Source of the DNA: Acidisoma sp. PAMC 29798
GTDB lineage: Bacteria; Pseudomonadota; Alphaproteobacteria; Acetobacterales; Acetobacteraceae
Direction: 5' to 3'
NCBI RefSeq assembly: GCF_030252425.1
Contig: NZ_CP126994.1
Location: 2,170,001 to 2,234,000, forward strand
DNA: 64,000 bases
In this document: positions 1-8,595 of the stretch, one piece after another
How the letters are laid out: each line of letters begins with the position of its first letter
How positions within the stretch are numbered: position 1 is the first letter of the stretch
Position numbers and translations under genes: made by a program
The notes under the pieces: model-generated
What the model was told of the DNA's origin: nothing
The model's input: only the letters and a program-made list of their open reading frames with translations
Databases searched by the model: none

Positions 1-69
1 GGCCTGGCCGCAGCGGCTGACCCACCAGGGACCATTGCGCGGCGTGCCTGTCCCAATGACCAGCGGCTG

Positions 70-1002
70 TCATCGGCGCGCGAACAGGCGCCGCGCCCAA
101 TGGGTCAATGCGGCAGCCTTTCCCCGCTCTGCTTGGGCGAGTTGGCGCAGCAGGCGATGAACCTCCGTGTTAAACCACGTCTTCGATGGCATCTGGATGG
201 CATCGTAGCGATCCGGCGGATAAAGAAACGTCGGGTTCGTATTGATCTCCCAAACCTGCACCTTGCCATCCACAAGCCCATAGTCCATGCGGCCGAACTG
301 AATCCCGCCGAGATCGAAGGCCGCGCGAACATCGGCTTCATGCGGGTTGCTGCGCTGAAACGCACGCTCCTCGTCTACAAATTGCGCTGACACCAGGCTG
401 GGTCCCTTCACTTCCCAGCTCTGCGCAATCATGACGTGATGAGCCAGAATGGTATCACCGATGCGAAATGCCGCGTATTTGCGGAACAATCCATCATCGG
501 AGACATCGGCGAATTCCACCACGAGCAGGGTTGTGGGGTCATGGCCGGCGTCAATGAGACGAGCGATCTCCGCCGTCAGGTGTTGCGGTGTAGCGATCAG
601 GCCGGTGAGGGATCCGGCATGCTCGGTGCTGTGTCGGATGAAAACCGGAAAGCGCCAGGACGCGACCGGTTCCTCCACGCCGCCGACGCGAAACTGGTTG
701 CGTCCGGTCGCGTGCAGCCTCGTCAGCAAGTGCCGACGACCCAAAGAATGGCCGGGCCGGTTGAGCAGAATGCTGCGACCCCGTGCGGAGAGCGTCTCCC
801 AGACCTTGATCGCTGCGGGCAACAGGCTGCCGGGAAGCCGATCCACATCGGCGAAGATACAGGCGCCATCGGGCAAGCGCTCGATATCGCTCAGGCTTTC
901 ATAGGGTGTAATGGCAACAAGGTCTTGAAGATCAGGCGCCCATTCATTGAGGAAATTGGTCATCGGATGAAGATTGTCTTGCATCGCAAAGAACCTGATC
1001 AA
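70..1002 (-). CDS. ATP-grasp-like hypothetical protein
   Basis: A 310-residue protein of unknown substrate. The C-terminal half carries the segment GRMDYGLVDGKVQVWEINTN (about residues 236-255), which resembles the metal- and ATP-binding end of ATP-grasp ligases (acidic residue, then E-I-N-T-N-P). The N-terminal 100 residues look like a Rossmann-type pre-grasp region. A TTG start at 1002 has GGGGAGG five bases upstream; an in-frame ATG at 984 is the alternative. It lies downstream of the inositol transporter operon but is separated from it by a terminator, so it is probably a separate unit. Family assignment rests on the motif only; no reaction can be named. Confidence 0.6.
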   Translation of the reverse strand: MIRFFAMQDNLHPMTNFLNEWAPDLQDLVAITPYESLSDIERLPDGACIFADVDRLPGSLLPAAIKVWETLSARGRSILLNRPGHSLGRRHLLTRLHATGRNQFRVGGVEEPVASWRFPVFIRHSTEHAGSLTGLIATPQHLTAEIARLIDAGHDPTTLLVVEFADVSDDGLFRKYAAFRIGDTILAHHVMIAQSWEVKGPSLVSAQFVDEERAFQRSNPHEADVRAAFDLGGIQFGRMDYGLVDGKVQVWEINTNPTFLYPPDRYDAIQMPSKTWFNTEVHRLLRQLAQAERGKAAALTHWARRLFARR

Positions 1003-1032
1003 TCCCTCCTCCCCATGCCAGAGCCAGAACGT

Positions 1033-1078
1033 AAAAAGCCGGACGGCCCCGGAGCTAATAGCTCCAGAACCGTCCGGC
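1033..1078 (-). terminator. Rho-independent terminator of the inositol transporter operon
   Basis: On the minus strand a perfect 9-bp GC-rich stem (CCGTCCGGC at 1070-1078 on the plus strand pairing with GCCGGACGG at 1038-1046) encloses a second small hairpin and is followed by a run of five T. It lies about 30 bases after the stop of the substrate-binding protein gene, the right place to end the operon. Confidence 0.85.
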
Positions 1079-1108
1079 CCTCAATGGCTGCGCAGAAAGT
1101 CGTGACGC

Positions 1109-2068
1109 TTACTGAGCGTGGGTCGGATCCCAGCCCTTGTAGCTGCCGATATTGTCAATGGTGATCAGGGTCGGGTTGAGCAACACGATCTTGGACGGCG
1201 GCATCTTGCCGTTCACGATATCGACCGCATAGGCATAGGCCTGGGCGGCCATGCCATAGGGGTCCTGCGCGGCAGTCGCCTTGATCATCCCGTCCTTGTT
1301 CTGGATTTCAGGCACCACGTCCGGCGCGCCATCGACGGAGGTAATGAAGAAATCGTGGCGGTTCTGCTGCTTGGCGGCGAGTTCAAGGCCGATCGCCGTC
1401 GGGTCATTGATGGCGAAAGCCGCATCGATCTTGGGAAAGCGCGTCAGCAGGCTCTGGCCCGAGGCAAAACCACCGTCGCGCGAACCCATGGCGTTCTGGC
1501 TGTCGGAGAGGATAGTGATGCCAGGTTCAGCCTTCAGAACCGCCTCGCAGCCCTTCACGCGATCAACGATGGAGGAGACCTGCGGCCCGTTGATGATGAT
1601 GACATTGCCCTTCTTGCCGGGCAGATGATCGACGATGTACTGGCAGGAGATAGAGCCGGCCTTGACGTTATCGGTCATGACCGTGACATCGGCGCCCTGG
1701 GCCGCGACGTCGAAAGCGGCGGAGACGATGCCGGCGGCCTTGGCCTTCTTCAGCGCGGGCAGAATCGCCACCGGATCGGCGGCGTTGATCATGATGATGC
1801 TGGCGCCGGCCGCGATGAAGTTGTCGATCTGGGTGAACTGCTTGTTGAGGTCATAGTCCGAGGATACGGCGACGATATGGGCGTCCGGCGTAATTTCCTT
1901 CGCCTTGGCCTCGATGCCCTTATCGGTGGCGGCGAAATAGGGGTTACCGAGTGAACCGACGGTGATACCGACGGTCTTGACGTCGGCCGCCATCGCCGCG
2001 GTCGAGAGGCCGGCGAAAAGCGCCGCCCCCAATGCAATCTGAGACAAGCCAAAACGCGAATTCTTCAT
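1109..2068 (-). CDS. Sugar (inositol) ABC transporter, periplasmic binding protein
   Basis: About 319 residues. It starts at the ATG at 2068, preceded by GGAGG, and begins with a clear Sec signal peptide (MKNSRFGLSQIALGAALFAG, cleavage expected near AMA-AD). The mature part has the RbsB/type I periplasmic-binding fold: VGITVGSLGNPYFAA at the N-terminus, then IMINAADPVA and ANDPTAIGLELA. It would capture the sugar and deliver it to the permease encoded upstream. The position at the end of an iol operon points to myo-inositol as ligand, which is inference. The 94-base gap to the permease holds a perfect 9-bp hairpin, so this gene could be expressed at a different level from its partners. Confidence 0.9.
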   Translation of the reverse strand: MKNSRFGLSQIALGAALFAGLSTAAMAADVKTVGITVGSLGNPYFAATDKGIEAKAKEITPDAHIVAVSSDYDLNKQFTQIDNFIAAGASIIMINAADPVAILPALKKAKAAGIVSAAFDVAAQGADVTVMTDNVKAGSISCQYIVDHLPGKKGNVIIINGPQVSSIVDRVKGCEAVLKAEPGITILSDSQNAMGSRDGGFASGQSLLTRFPKIDAAFAINDPTAIGLELAAKQQNRHDFFITSVDGAPDVVPEIQNKDGMIKATAAQDPYGMAAQAYAYAVDIVNGKMPPSKIVLLNPTLITIDNIGSYKGWDPTHAQ

Positions 2069-2121
2069 AGTCGTGGTCCTCCGGATCGTGTTGAAAGCCT
2101 TGGGCGAGCTACGCGCCCCCA

Positions 2122-2144
2122 CATGCGGGGTTGATCCCCGCATG
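2122..2144. other. Intercistronic hairpin between permease and binding-protein genes
   Basis: CATGCGGGG (2122-2130), loop TTGAT, CCCCGCATG (2136-2144): a perfect 9-bp GC-rich stem with no T run. It could protect the 3' end of upstream mRNA or tune binding-protein output, as hairpins in other ABC operons do; that role is inferred. Confidence 0.5.
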
Positions 2145-2162
2145 CGAATTTTGTGCGATCGA

Positions 2163-3167
2163 CTAGGTGCGCCCGTTCTGGGAGAGGCGATAGCGATCAA
2201 GTGCGACCGCGCCGATGATCACCAGACCTTTGACGATGAACTGCCAAATGTCGGAGACGCCTGACAGCACAAGACCGTTGGTGAGAATGGCGATGATCAA
2301 CGCGCCGATCAGCGTGCCCCATATGGACCCGATGCCACCCGTGAAGCTGGTGCCGCCCAAGATGACGGCGGCGATCGCGTCCAGCTCATAGCTCTGCCCG
2401 AGCTGCAAGCCATTCGCGGCATAAAGGCGCGCGGCTGACATCACGCCGCCGAGACCTGCGAGAAAGCCCGATGTGGCATAAACGAACAGAAGGATGCCAC
2501 CGACCTTGATACCGGTCAGCCGTGCCGCGTCCGGATTGCCGCCGACCGCATAGATGCGTGTGCCGAGCACGGTGCGTCTCAGAATGAACCACGACACCAG
2601 CACCACGACGAGCGCGATAATGACCAGCCAAGAGACGCCGAACAAGGTGCCATTGCCGATGAAAGCGAAGGGCAGATCGGGGTTGAAGATCGTGGTGTCG
2701 CTGCCCATCAGACGCGCGATGCCGCGCACCGCCGTGAGCGAACCGAGCGTCACGATGAAGGGCGGCAGCCGCACCACCGAAATCAGCAGGCCGTTGATCA
2801 ACCCAAAGCCGAGGCCGGTGCCGAGGCCGGCGAGGATGCCGAGCATGCCGAAGCCCGCGACCTTGGACATGAGCAGCGCGCCCATGGCGGAGGCGGCGAG
2901 GATGGAACCGACTGACAGGTCAATACCCGCGGTCAGGATGACGAAGGTCATGCCGGCCGCGAGCACGGTATTGATCGCCGCCTGCTGCAAGACGATGGAG
3001 GCATTGGTGAGGGAGACGAAGCGCTCATTCTCCAGACCAAAGCCGATGCAGAGAACCACGAGCACCGGCAACATGCCGAGAACCTGAATGGCGGTTCGCA
3101 CCCGCTGTTTGTTGCTGATGGTTTCCTGCCGCGCCGCCACCGTCGGTTCGCTCACACTATCAGCCAT
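2163..3167 (-). CDS. Sugar ABC transporter permease (RbsC type)
   Basis: A 334-residue inner-membrane protein with eight to ten hydrophobic segments and the family signature of BPD_transp_2 permeases: AAINTVLAAGMTFVILTAGI, DLSVGSILAAS, and AIAAVILGGTSFTGGIGS, the coupling loop that docks on the ATPase. It forms the channel for the sugar taken up by the binding protein. The gene starts 21 bases after the stop of the ATPase gene and belongs to the same operon. Length and topology are normal for the family. Confidence 0.93.
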   Translation of the reverse strand: MADSVSEPTVAARQETISNKQRVRTAIQVLGMLPVLVVLCIGFGLENERFVSLTNASIVLQQAAINTVLAAGMTFVILTAGIDLSVGSILAASAMGALLMSKVAGFGMLGILAGLGTGLGFGLINGLLISVVRLPPFIVTLGSLTAVRGIARLMGSDTTIFNPDLPFAFIGNGTLFGVSWLVIIALVVVLVSWFILRRTVLGTRIYAVGGNPDAARLTGIKVGGILLFVYATSGFLAGLGGVMSAARLYAANGLQLGQSYELDAIAAVILGGTSFTGGIGSIWGTLIGALIIAILTNGLVLSGVSDIWQFIVKGLVIIGAVALDRYRLSQNGRT

Positions 3168-3188
3168 TTTGCTCTGTCCTCGTCATCA

Positions 3189-4754
3189 TCAGGCGGCGGC
3201 TGCCGCAACGTCGGTCGCCAATTCCATCACCGCTTCCTGGGTGATCGGCGCGCCAGGCTTGCCCTCGACCACACCCACCAACCGGCCGTCTCGCATAACC
3301 ACAACGCGGTCCGACACGCCGATTACTTCCGGCAATTCGCTGGATATGACGATGATGGCGGCGCCACCGCGTGCAAGGTCATCGATGATGCGATAGATTT
3401 CGGATTTCGCGCCAACATCCACACCGCGCGTCGGCTCATCCAGAATCAGCACGCGCGGCTTGCTCTCCAGCAGGCGGGACAGCAGCACCTTCTGCTGATT
3501 GCCACCGGACAGACTGCCGACATTGATATCGGCATTGGGCGCACGCACCGCGAGCTTCTTGATCGCGGCAGCCGCGCGTCTGCGTGCCGCCGCGCGATTG
3601 AGGATGCCGCCGCCGAAGGAATCCTCGCCGATCACGTTCATATTGAGGTTGCCGCTGATACTCATGTCGAGGAACAGACCGAGGATCTTACGATCCTCCG
3701 TCAGGTAGACGATGCCTGCATCGATCGCTTGGCGCGGATTGGAGATGTGCCGCTCGATACCGTCCACGAAAACCTGGCCGTGTTTGCGGGCATCGGCGCC
3801 GTAGATGAGGCGTGCGAGTTCGGTGCGACCGGAGCCCACGAGACCCGCAATGCCCAGCACCTCCCCTTCCCGCACGACGAGGGAACAATCATGAACGCGC
3901 CGGCCGTCATCCATGTTCCGGACATCGAGGGCGATCTTGCGGTCGCCTTCAGGCGGCCGATGCTCCTTGGTGTAGAAGGATGACTGGTCACGCCCAACCA
4001 TCATGCGCACCAGAGTTTGCGCACTCAGCTCAGACCGCATCAGCGTTCCGACCATCGCACCATCCCGCAGCACACTGACGCGATCGGACAGGTCATAAAC
4101 CTCCCCCATGCGGTGGCTGATATAGATGATGGCGATGCCTTCCGCTTTCAGCGTGCGAATGATGGCGAAAAGCTTATCGGCCTCACGCGCCGAAAGCGCG
4201 GTCGTCGGCTCATCCATCACCAGGATATGCGGGTGGCCTGCGAGGGCGCGGGCGATTTCCACCAGCTGCCGCTCGGCAATGGACAGAGAAATGACTTTCG
4301 CCGATGGGCTGAAGGGCGCCGACAGACGATCGAGGTAGGGTTGCGCGGCCGCATTCATCGCCTTTCGGTCGATCATGCCGTTGCGCTTCTTTTCCTCACC
4401 GAGGAACATGTTCTCAGCGACTGTAAGGTTCGGCGCCAGCGCCAGTTCCTGGTAGATGACGGCGATGCCGCTGCGCCGGCCGGCTTGCGGATTGCCGATT
4501 TCGAGCGGCTTGCCGTCGATACGGATCTCACCGCCGGGATCGGCATGATAGGCACCCGACAGGATCTTCATGAGGGTCGATTTGCCGGCACCGTTCTCGC
4601 CCATCAGGGCGTGGATTTCGCCGGCATAGGCGGTGAGGGAAACGTCTGTCAGGGCACGAACGGCGCCGAAGGTTTTGCTGATGCCGCGCATCTCCAGCGC
4701 GACCGCTTTTGCGGTAACCTGGACGCCATGCGGCACGCTTTCCGATCCGTTCAT
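3189..4754 (-). CDS. Sugar ABC transporter ATP-binding protein (RbsA/MglA type)
   Basis: About 521 residues with two ABC cassettes in tandem. The first has Walker [10 protein letters not shown], signature [15 protein letters not shown] and Walker [12 protein letters not shown]. The second has the weaker P-loop [11 protein letters not shown] usual for the second half of this family, then [15 protein letters not shown] and [16 protein letters not shown]. It powers uptake through the adjacent permease. The ATG at 4754 is preceded by GGAG; an upstream extension to 4826 runs into the intercistronic hairpin and was not accepted. Gene order ATPase-permease-binding protein is the reverse of the common binding-protein-first order. 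Confidence 0.93.
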   Translation of the reverse strand: MNGSESVPHGVQVTAKAVALEMRGISKTFGAVRALTDVSLTAYAGEIHALMGENGAGKSTLMKILSGAYHADPGGEIRIDGKPLEIGNPQAGRRSGIAVIYQELALAPNLTVAENMFLGEEKKRNGMIDRKAMNAAAQPYLDRLSAPFSPSAKVISLSIAERQLVEIARALAGHPHILVMDEPTTALSAREADKLFAIIRTLKAEGIAIIYISHRMGEVYDLSDRVSVLRDGAMVGTLMRSELSAQTLVRMMVGRDQSSFYTKEHRPPEGDRKIALDVRNMDDGRRVHDCSLVVREGEVLGIAGLVGSGRTELARLIYGADARKHGQVFVDGIERHISNPRQAIDAGIVYLTEDRKILGLFLDMSISGNLNMNVIGEDSFGGGILNRAAARRRAAAAIKKLAVRAPNADINVGSLSGGNQQKVLLSRLLESKPRVLILDEPTRGVDVGAKSEIYRIIDDLARGGAAIIVISSELPEVIGVSDRVVVMRDGRLVGVVEGKPGAPITQEAVMELATDVAAAAA

Positions 4755-4800
4755 TCCCTGTACTCCATGGGCAATTGTCGTGCCCTTATCTGTGCAGAGG

Positions 4801-4843
4801 TTTCGCATTCGGGCCGCGAAAGTCAAGCGGCCCGGATGCGAAA
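4801..4843. other. Long intercistronic hairpin between iolA and the transporter genes
   Basis: TTTCGCATTCGGGCCGC (4801-4817) and GCGGCCCGGATGCGAAA (4827-4843) pair over 17 bp with one mismatch around a 9-base loop. It lies in the 120-base gap between the iolA stop and the ATPase start. There is no T tract, so it is more likely an mRNA-processing or attenuation structure than a simple terminator. Confidence 0.6.
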
Positions 4844-4874
4844 GACATCAAGGATGGCGAATTAATGCGATCTG

Positions 4875-6368
4875 CTAGCCGAGCGTCGGCATGACGAACT
4901 CGGCACCGGCGCGAATGCCGGTCGGCCAGCGCGAGGTCACCGCTTTATAGCGCGTGAAAAAGCGCACGCCTTCGGGACCATGCATGTGATGATCGCCGAA
5001 CAGCGAGCGCTTCCACCCGCCGAAACTGTGATAGGCCATCGGCACCGGAATCGGCACGTTGATGCCGATCATGCCAGCTTGCACCCGATGCGCGTATTCC
5101 CGCGCCGAATCACCGTCGCGCGTGAAGATCGCCGTTCCATTGCCGAACTCATGATCATTGACGAGCTTTAGCGCCGTCTCAAAATCATCAGCACGCACCA
5201 CGGCCAAAACCGGACCGAAGATCTCTTCCTTGTAGATCTTCATCTCGGACGTGACGTTGTCGAACAAGGTGCCGCCGATGAAATGGCCATTCTCATAGCC
5301 CTGCAACTTCAGGCCGCGACCATCGACGACGAGGGTCGCGCCTTCCGCCTCACCGGCATCGATATAGCCGCTCACCTTGTCGAGATGCACCTTAGTGACG
5401 AGCGGACCCATCTCATTCGTATCATCCGTGCCTGGCCCGATCTTCAGGGCACGCACGCGCGGCGCGAGCGCATCGATCAGCTTGTCACCGATGCCACCCA
5501 CGGCAACGGCCACGGAAATCGCCATGCAGCGCTCACCGGCAGAACCGTAGGCGGCGCCCATCAGCGCATCGCAGGTCTTGTCGAGATCGCAATCGGGCAT
5601 GATGACGGCGTGGTTCTTGGCGCCGCCCAGCGCCTGCACGCGCTTACCGTGCTTGATGCCGGTATTGTAGATATATTCGGCAATCGGCGTGGAGCCCACG
5701 AAACTCACGGCCGCGATGCCGGGATGTTCCAGGATTGCGTCCACCACTTCCTTGTCGCCATGAACGACGCCGAAGACGCCGTCCGGCAAACCGGCCTGCT
5801 GGAGCAGATCGGCGATCATGAGCGAAGCGGACGGATCACGCTCTGACGGCTTAAGGATGAAGCAATTGCCGCAGGCGATGGCCATCGGCAGCATCCAGAG
5901 CGGCACCATGACGGGAAAATTGAACGGCGTGATGCCGGCGCAAACGCCCAGCGGCTGGCGCATGGAATAGGCATCGATGTCGCGGCCGGCCTGTTCGGTG
6001 AACTCACCCTTCAGCAGTTCCGGCGCACCCGTGGCGTATTCCACCACTTCCATGCCGCGCGTCACTTCGCCCAAGGCATCGGACAGCACCTTGCCATGCT
6101 CATCGGTGATGATAGCGGCGAGTTTCTTGGCGTTCTGCTCAATGAGATCGCGAAAGCGGAACATGACGCGGGCGCGCGCTAGCGGCGTGGTCGCAGCCCA
6201 TTTCGGAAAGGCAGCGGTCGCGGCCCGCACGGCCTCATCGACATCTGCCGCCGTGCCGAGAGGCACCTGGCGGGCAATGGAACCGTCTGCCGGCTGGTAG
6301 ACATTCGCCGTTCGTGTCGAGGTGCCGGAGGTGCGTTTGCCCCCGATATAATGCTGGATGGTATCCAT
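4875..6368 (-). CDS. iolA: Methylmalonate/malonate-semialdehyde dehydrogenase (CoA-acylating)
   Basis: About 497 residues of the aldehyde dehydrogenase superfamily. It converts malonate semialdehyde, the last inositol intermediate, to acetyl-CoA and CO2 with NAD and CoA. Visible features are the N-terminal [10 protein letters not shown], the cofactor region [28 protein letters not shown] and the catalytic cysteine in AGERCMAIS. Length matches MmsA/IolA. The ATG at 6368 has GGAGATGATC upstream and is preferred over in-frame starts to 6380. Its place directly after iolB supports the IolA role over a valine-pathway MmsA role, though this enzyme family can serve both. Confidence 0.93.
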   Translation of the reverse strand: MDTIQHYIGGKRTSGTSTRTANVYQPADGSIARQVPLGTAADVDEAVRAATAAFPKWAATTPLARARVMFRFRDLIEQNAKKLAAIITDEHGKVLSDALGEVTRGMEVVEYATGAPELLKGEFTEQAGRDIDAYSMRQPLGVCAGITPFNFPVMVPLWMLPMAIACGNCFILKPSERDPSASLMIADLLQQAGLPDGVFGVVHGDKEVVDAILEHPGIAAVSFVGSTPIAEYIYNTGIKHGKRVQALGGAKNHAVIMPDCDLDKTCDALMGAAYGSAGERCMAISVAVAVGGIGDKLIDALAPRVRALKIGPGTDDTNEMGPLVTKVHLDKVSGYIDAGEAEGATLVVDGRGLKLQGYENGHFIGGTLFDNVTSEMKIYKEEIFGPVLAVVRADDFETALKLVNDHEFGNGTAIFTRDGDSAREYAHRVQAGMIGINVPIPVPMAYHSFGGWKRSLFGDHHMHGPEGVRFFTRYKAVTSRWPTGIRAGAEFVMPTLG

Positions 6369-6387
6369 GATCATCTCCAAAAAAAGC

Positions 6388-7187
<800 letters not shown>

Positions 7188-7188
<1 letters not shown>

Positions 7189-8072
7189 TACAGAAGCCCC
7201 CCTTCGTGAAGGTATGTTTTGAGATTGGCCATGCCCAGGGAGGCATATTGGAACGGGTTCGCGACGGCCGGGTCCTGTTCGGCTTCCAGCACCACCCATC
7301 CCGCATAGCCCGGCAATTCGCGGAAGATCGACACGAAATCGATCATGCCATCACCCGGCACGGTATAGACGCCGTTAAGAACGCTTTTGAGGAAGCTCCA
7401 GTCTTCGGCTTCACTTTTGGCGCGCACTTCAGCCCGGATATCTTTGGTATGCACATGGCTGATGCGATCGCGGTAACGGCGAGCGAGCGCTGCCGGATCC
7501 GATCCGCCCCAAACGGCATGGCCAGTATCGAGCAGCAGATGCACCGATGGCCCGGTATGGGCCATGAAGGCATGGATATCGTCGTCACTCTGCACGACGC
7601 TGCCCATGTGGTGGTGATAGACGATGCGCACACCGTCAGTCAGCAGGCGGTCGCCCACCGCCGTCATCCGGTCGCCGAAGGCCTTCCAGTCCTCGCCCTT
7701 CAGGCGCGGCCGGCGCGACAGGGGCGTATCGATTTCTCCTTGGATCGTATTGGAGGTTTCGCACACAACCATGACGGTGCTGCCCATGGCTTTGAGCAAG
7801 GCGAGATGCTTGCCCATGGCGGCGTATTCCGCATCCGCGTCGCGTGCGAGGAGCTTCGCCGAGTGCCAACCCGAAATGCAGGCGAGGCCGAAGGGCGCGA
7901 GCGCCGCCTTCAGCGCATCCGGTGTGCGCGGAAACTTCTTGCCGAGTTCCATGCCCTCGAAGCCGATTTGGCTTGCTTCGGACAGGCAGGTTTCCAAGGG
8001 CGTATCGCCGCCCAATTCGGGCATGTCGTCATTGGACCAGCAGATGGGATTAGCCCCGATCCGGATCGTCAT
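7188..8072 (-). CDS. iolE: myo-inosose-2 dehydratase
   Basis: 294 residues of the xylose-isomerase-like TIM-barrel family. It dehydrates 2-keto-myo-inositol (inosose) to 3D-(3,5/4)-trihydroxycyclohexane-1,2-dione. Diagnostic stretches are IGANPICWSNDDMPELGGDT at the N-terminus, YHHHMGSVVQ, LLLDTGHAVWGG and ISHVHTKDIR, which supply the metal-binding histidines and acids. The stop overlaps the start of iolB by one base. Upstream, 523 bases containing a broken GIY-YIG gene and repeats separate it from iolD, so read-through from the iolC promoter may be reduced. Confidence 0.95.
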
Positions 8073-8116
8073 GTGAGAGGCGTCTCCTGCGCTGCGGTCT
8101 TTGTTACGCGCCCCTC

Positions 8117-8156
8117 AAGCAAGGCGTGGATGCTCGGCCTTCGCCGAGCATGACGG
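8117..8156. repeat. Half copy of the cruciform repeat
   Basis: GCAAGGCGTGGAT followed by the GCTCGGC-CTTC-GCCGAGC hairpin and ATGACGG. It is identical over its length to the right half of the complete element at 8485-8577 and lacks the partner strands of the outer and long stems, so it is a remnant or solo half-site. Confidence 0.75.
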
Positions 8157-8197
8157 TATAGGTAGCGTCGTTTCGCATTATTCATTACGTTAAAATT

Positions 8198-8485
8198 ATG
8201 AAAAGCGGCTGAGTCTATATCATCACCGATCGGCCCAACGGCGTCCTGTATATCGGCGTGACCGCCGATCTTGCGCGCCGGGTCTGGCAGCATCGCGAGG
8301 GCTTCGGTTCGGATTTCACGCATCGTTATGGGCTGCACCGTCTCGTTCATGCCGAGTCTCACGAGACCATCCTGCAAGCCATTGCGCGCGAGAAGGCACT
8401 GAAACGCTGGCCCAGGGCCTGGAAGGTACGCCTGATCGAACGGGGCAATGCGAACTGGAATGACCTGTACGACTCCATTATTTAA
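8198..8485 (+). pseudogene. GIY-YIG nuclease-like gene with an early nonsense codon
   Basis: From the ATG at 8198 the frame reads M-K-S-G-stop, then continues open as VYIITDRPNGVLYIGVTADL and on to 8485. This is the GIY-YIG family of about 95 residues (VYI and YIG halves, then ARRVWQHREG, EKALKRWPRAWK). Homologues typically read M-K-x-G-W-V-Y-I at this point, so the TGA at 8210-8212 most simply derives from a TGG tryptophan codon. No ATG follows that would keep the GIY-YIG core. It lies on the strand opposite to the iol genes, between iolE and iolD, flanked by repeats, and looks like a small insertion into the operon. Confidence 0.8.
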
Positions 8486-8577
8486 CCCGTCATGGCACGC
8501 GAAGGCGTGCCATCCACGCCTTGCCTTTTGCCCCGAAGCAAGGCGTGGATGCTCGGCCTTCGCCGAGCATGACGGGT
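8485..8577. repeat. Complete two-arm cruciform repeat (copy 1)
   Basis: A 93-base palindromic unit: outer stem ACCCGTCATG/CATGACGGGT (8485-8494 with 8568-8577), arm one GGCACGC-GAAG-GCGTGCC (8494-8511), a long arm ATCCACGCCTTGC/GCAAGGCGTGGAT (8512-8524 with 8538-8550), and an arm GCTCGGC-CTTC-GCCGAGC (8551-8568). All stems are perfect. The first bases overlap the end of the GIY-YIG reading frame. A second unit of the same design lies at 20418-20499. Confidence 0.85.
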
Positions 8578-8595
8578 TGGTAAAAGGCACCATAC

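Noticed and set aside
8485-8577. CRISPR repeat or rho-independent terminator
   Set aside because: There is no regular repeat-spacer array and no T tract; the structure is a single multi-arm palindrome.
8069-8593. 174-codon minus-strand frame between iolE and iolD
   Set aside because: It is antisense to the GIY-YIG sequence and runs through the palindromic repeats; no motif and no ribosome-binding site.
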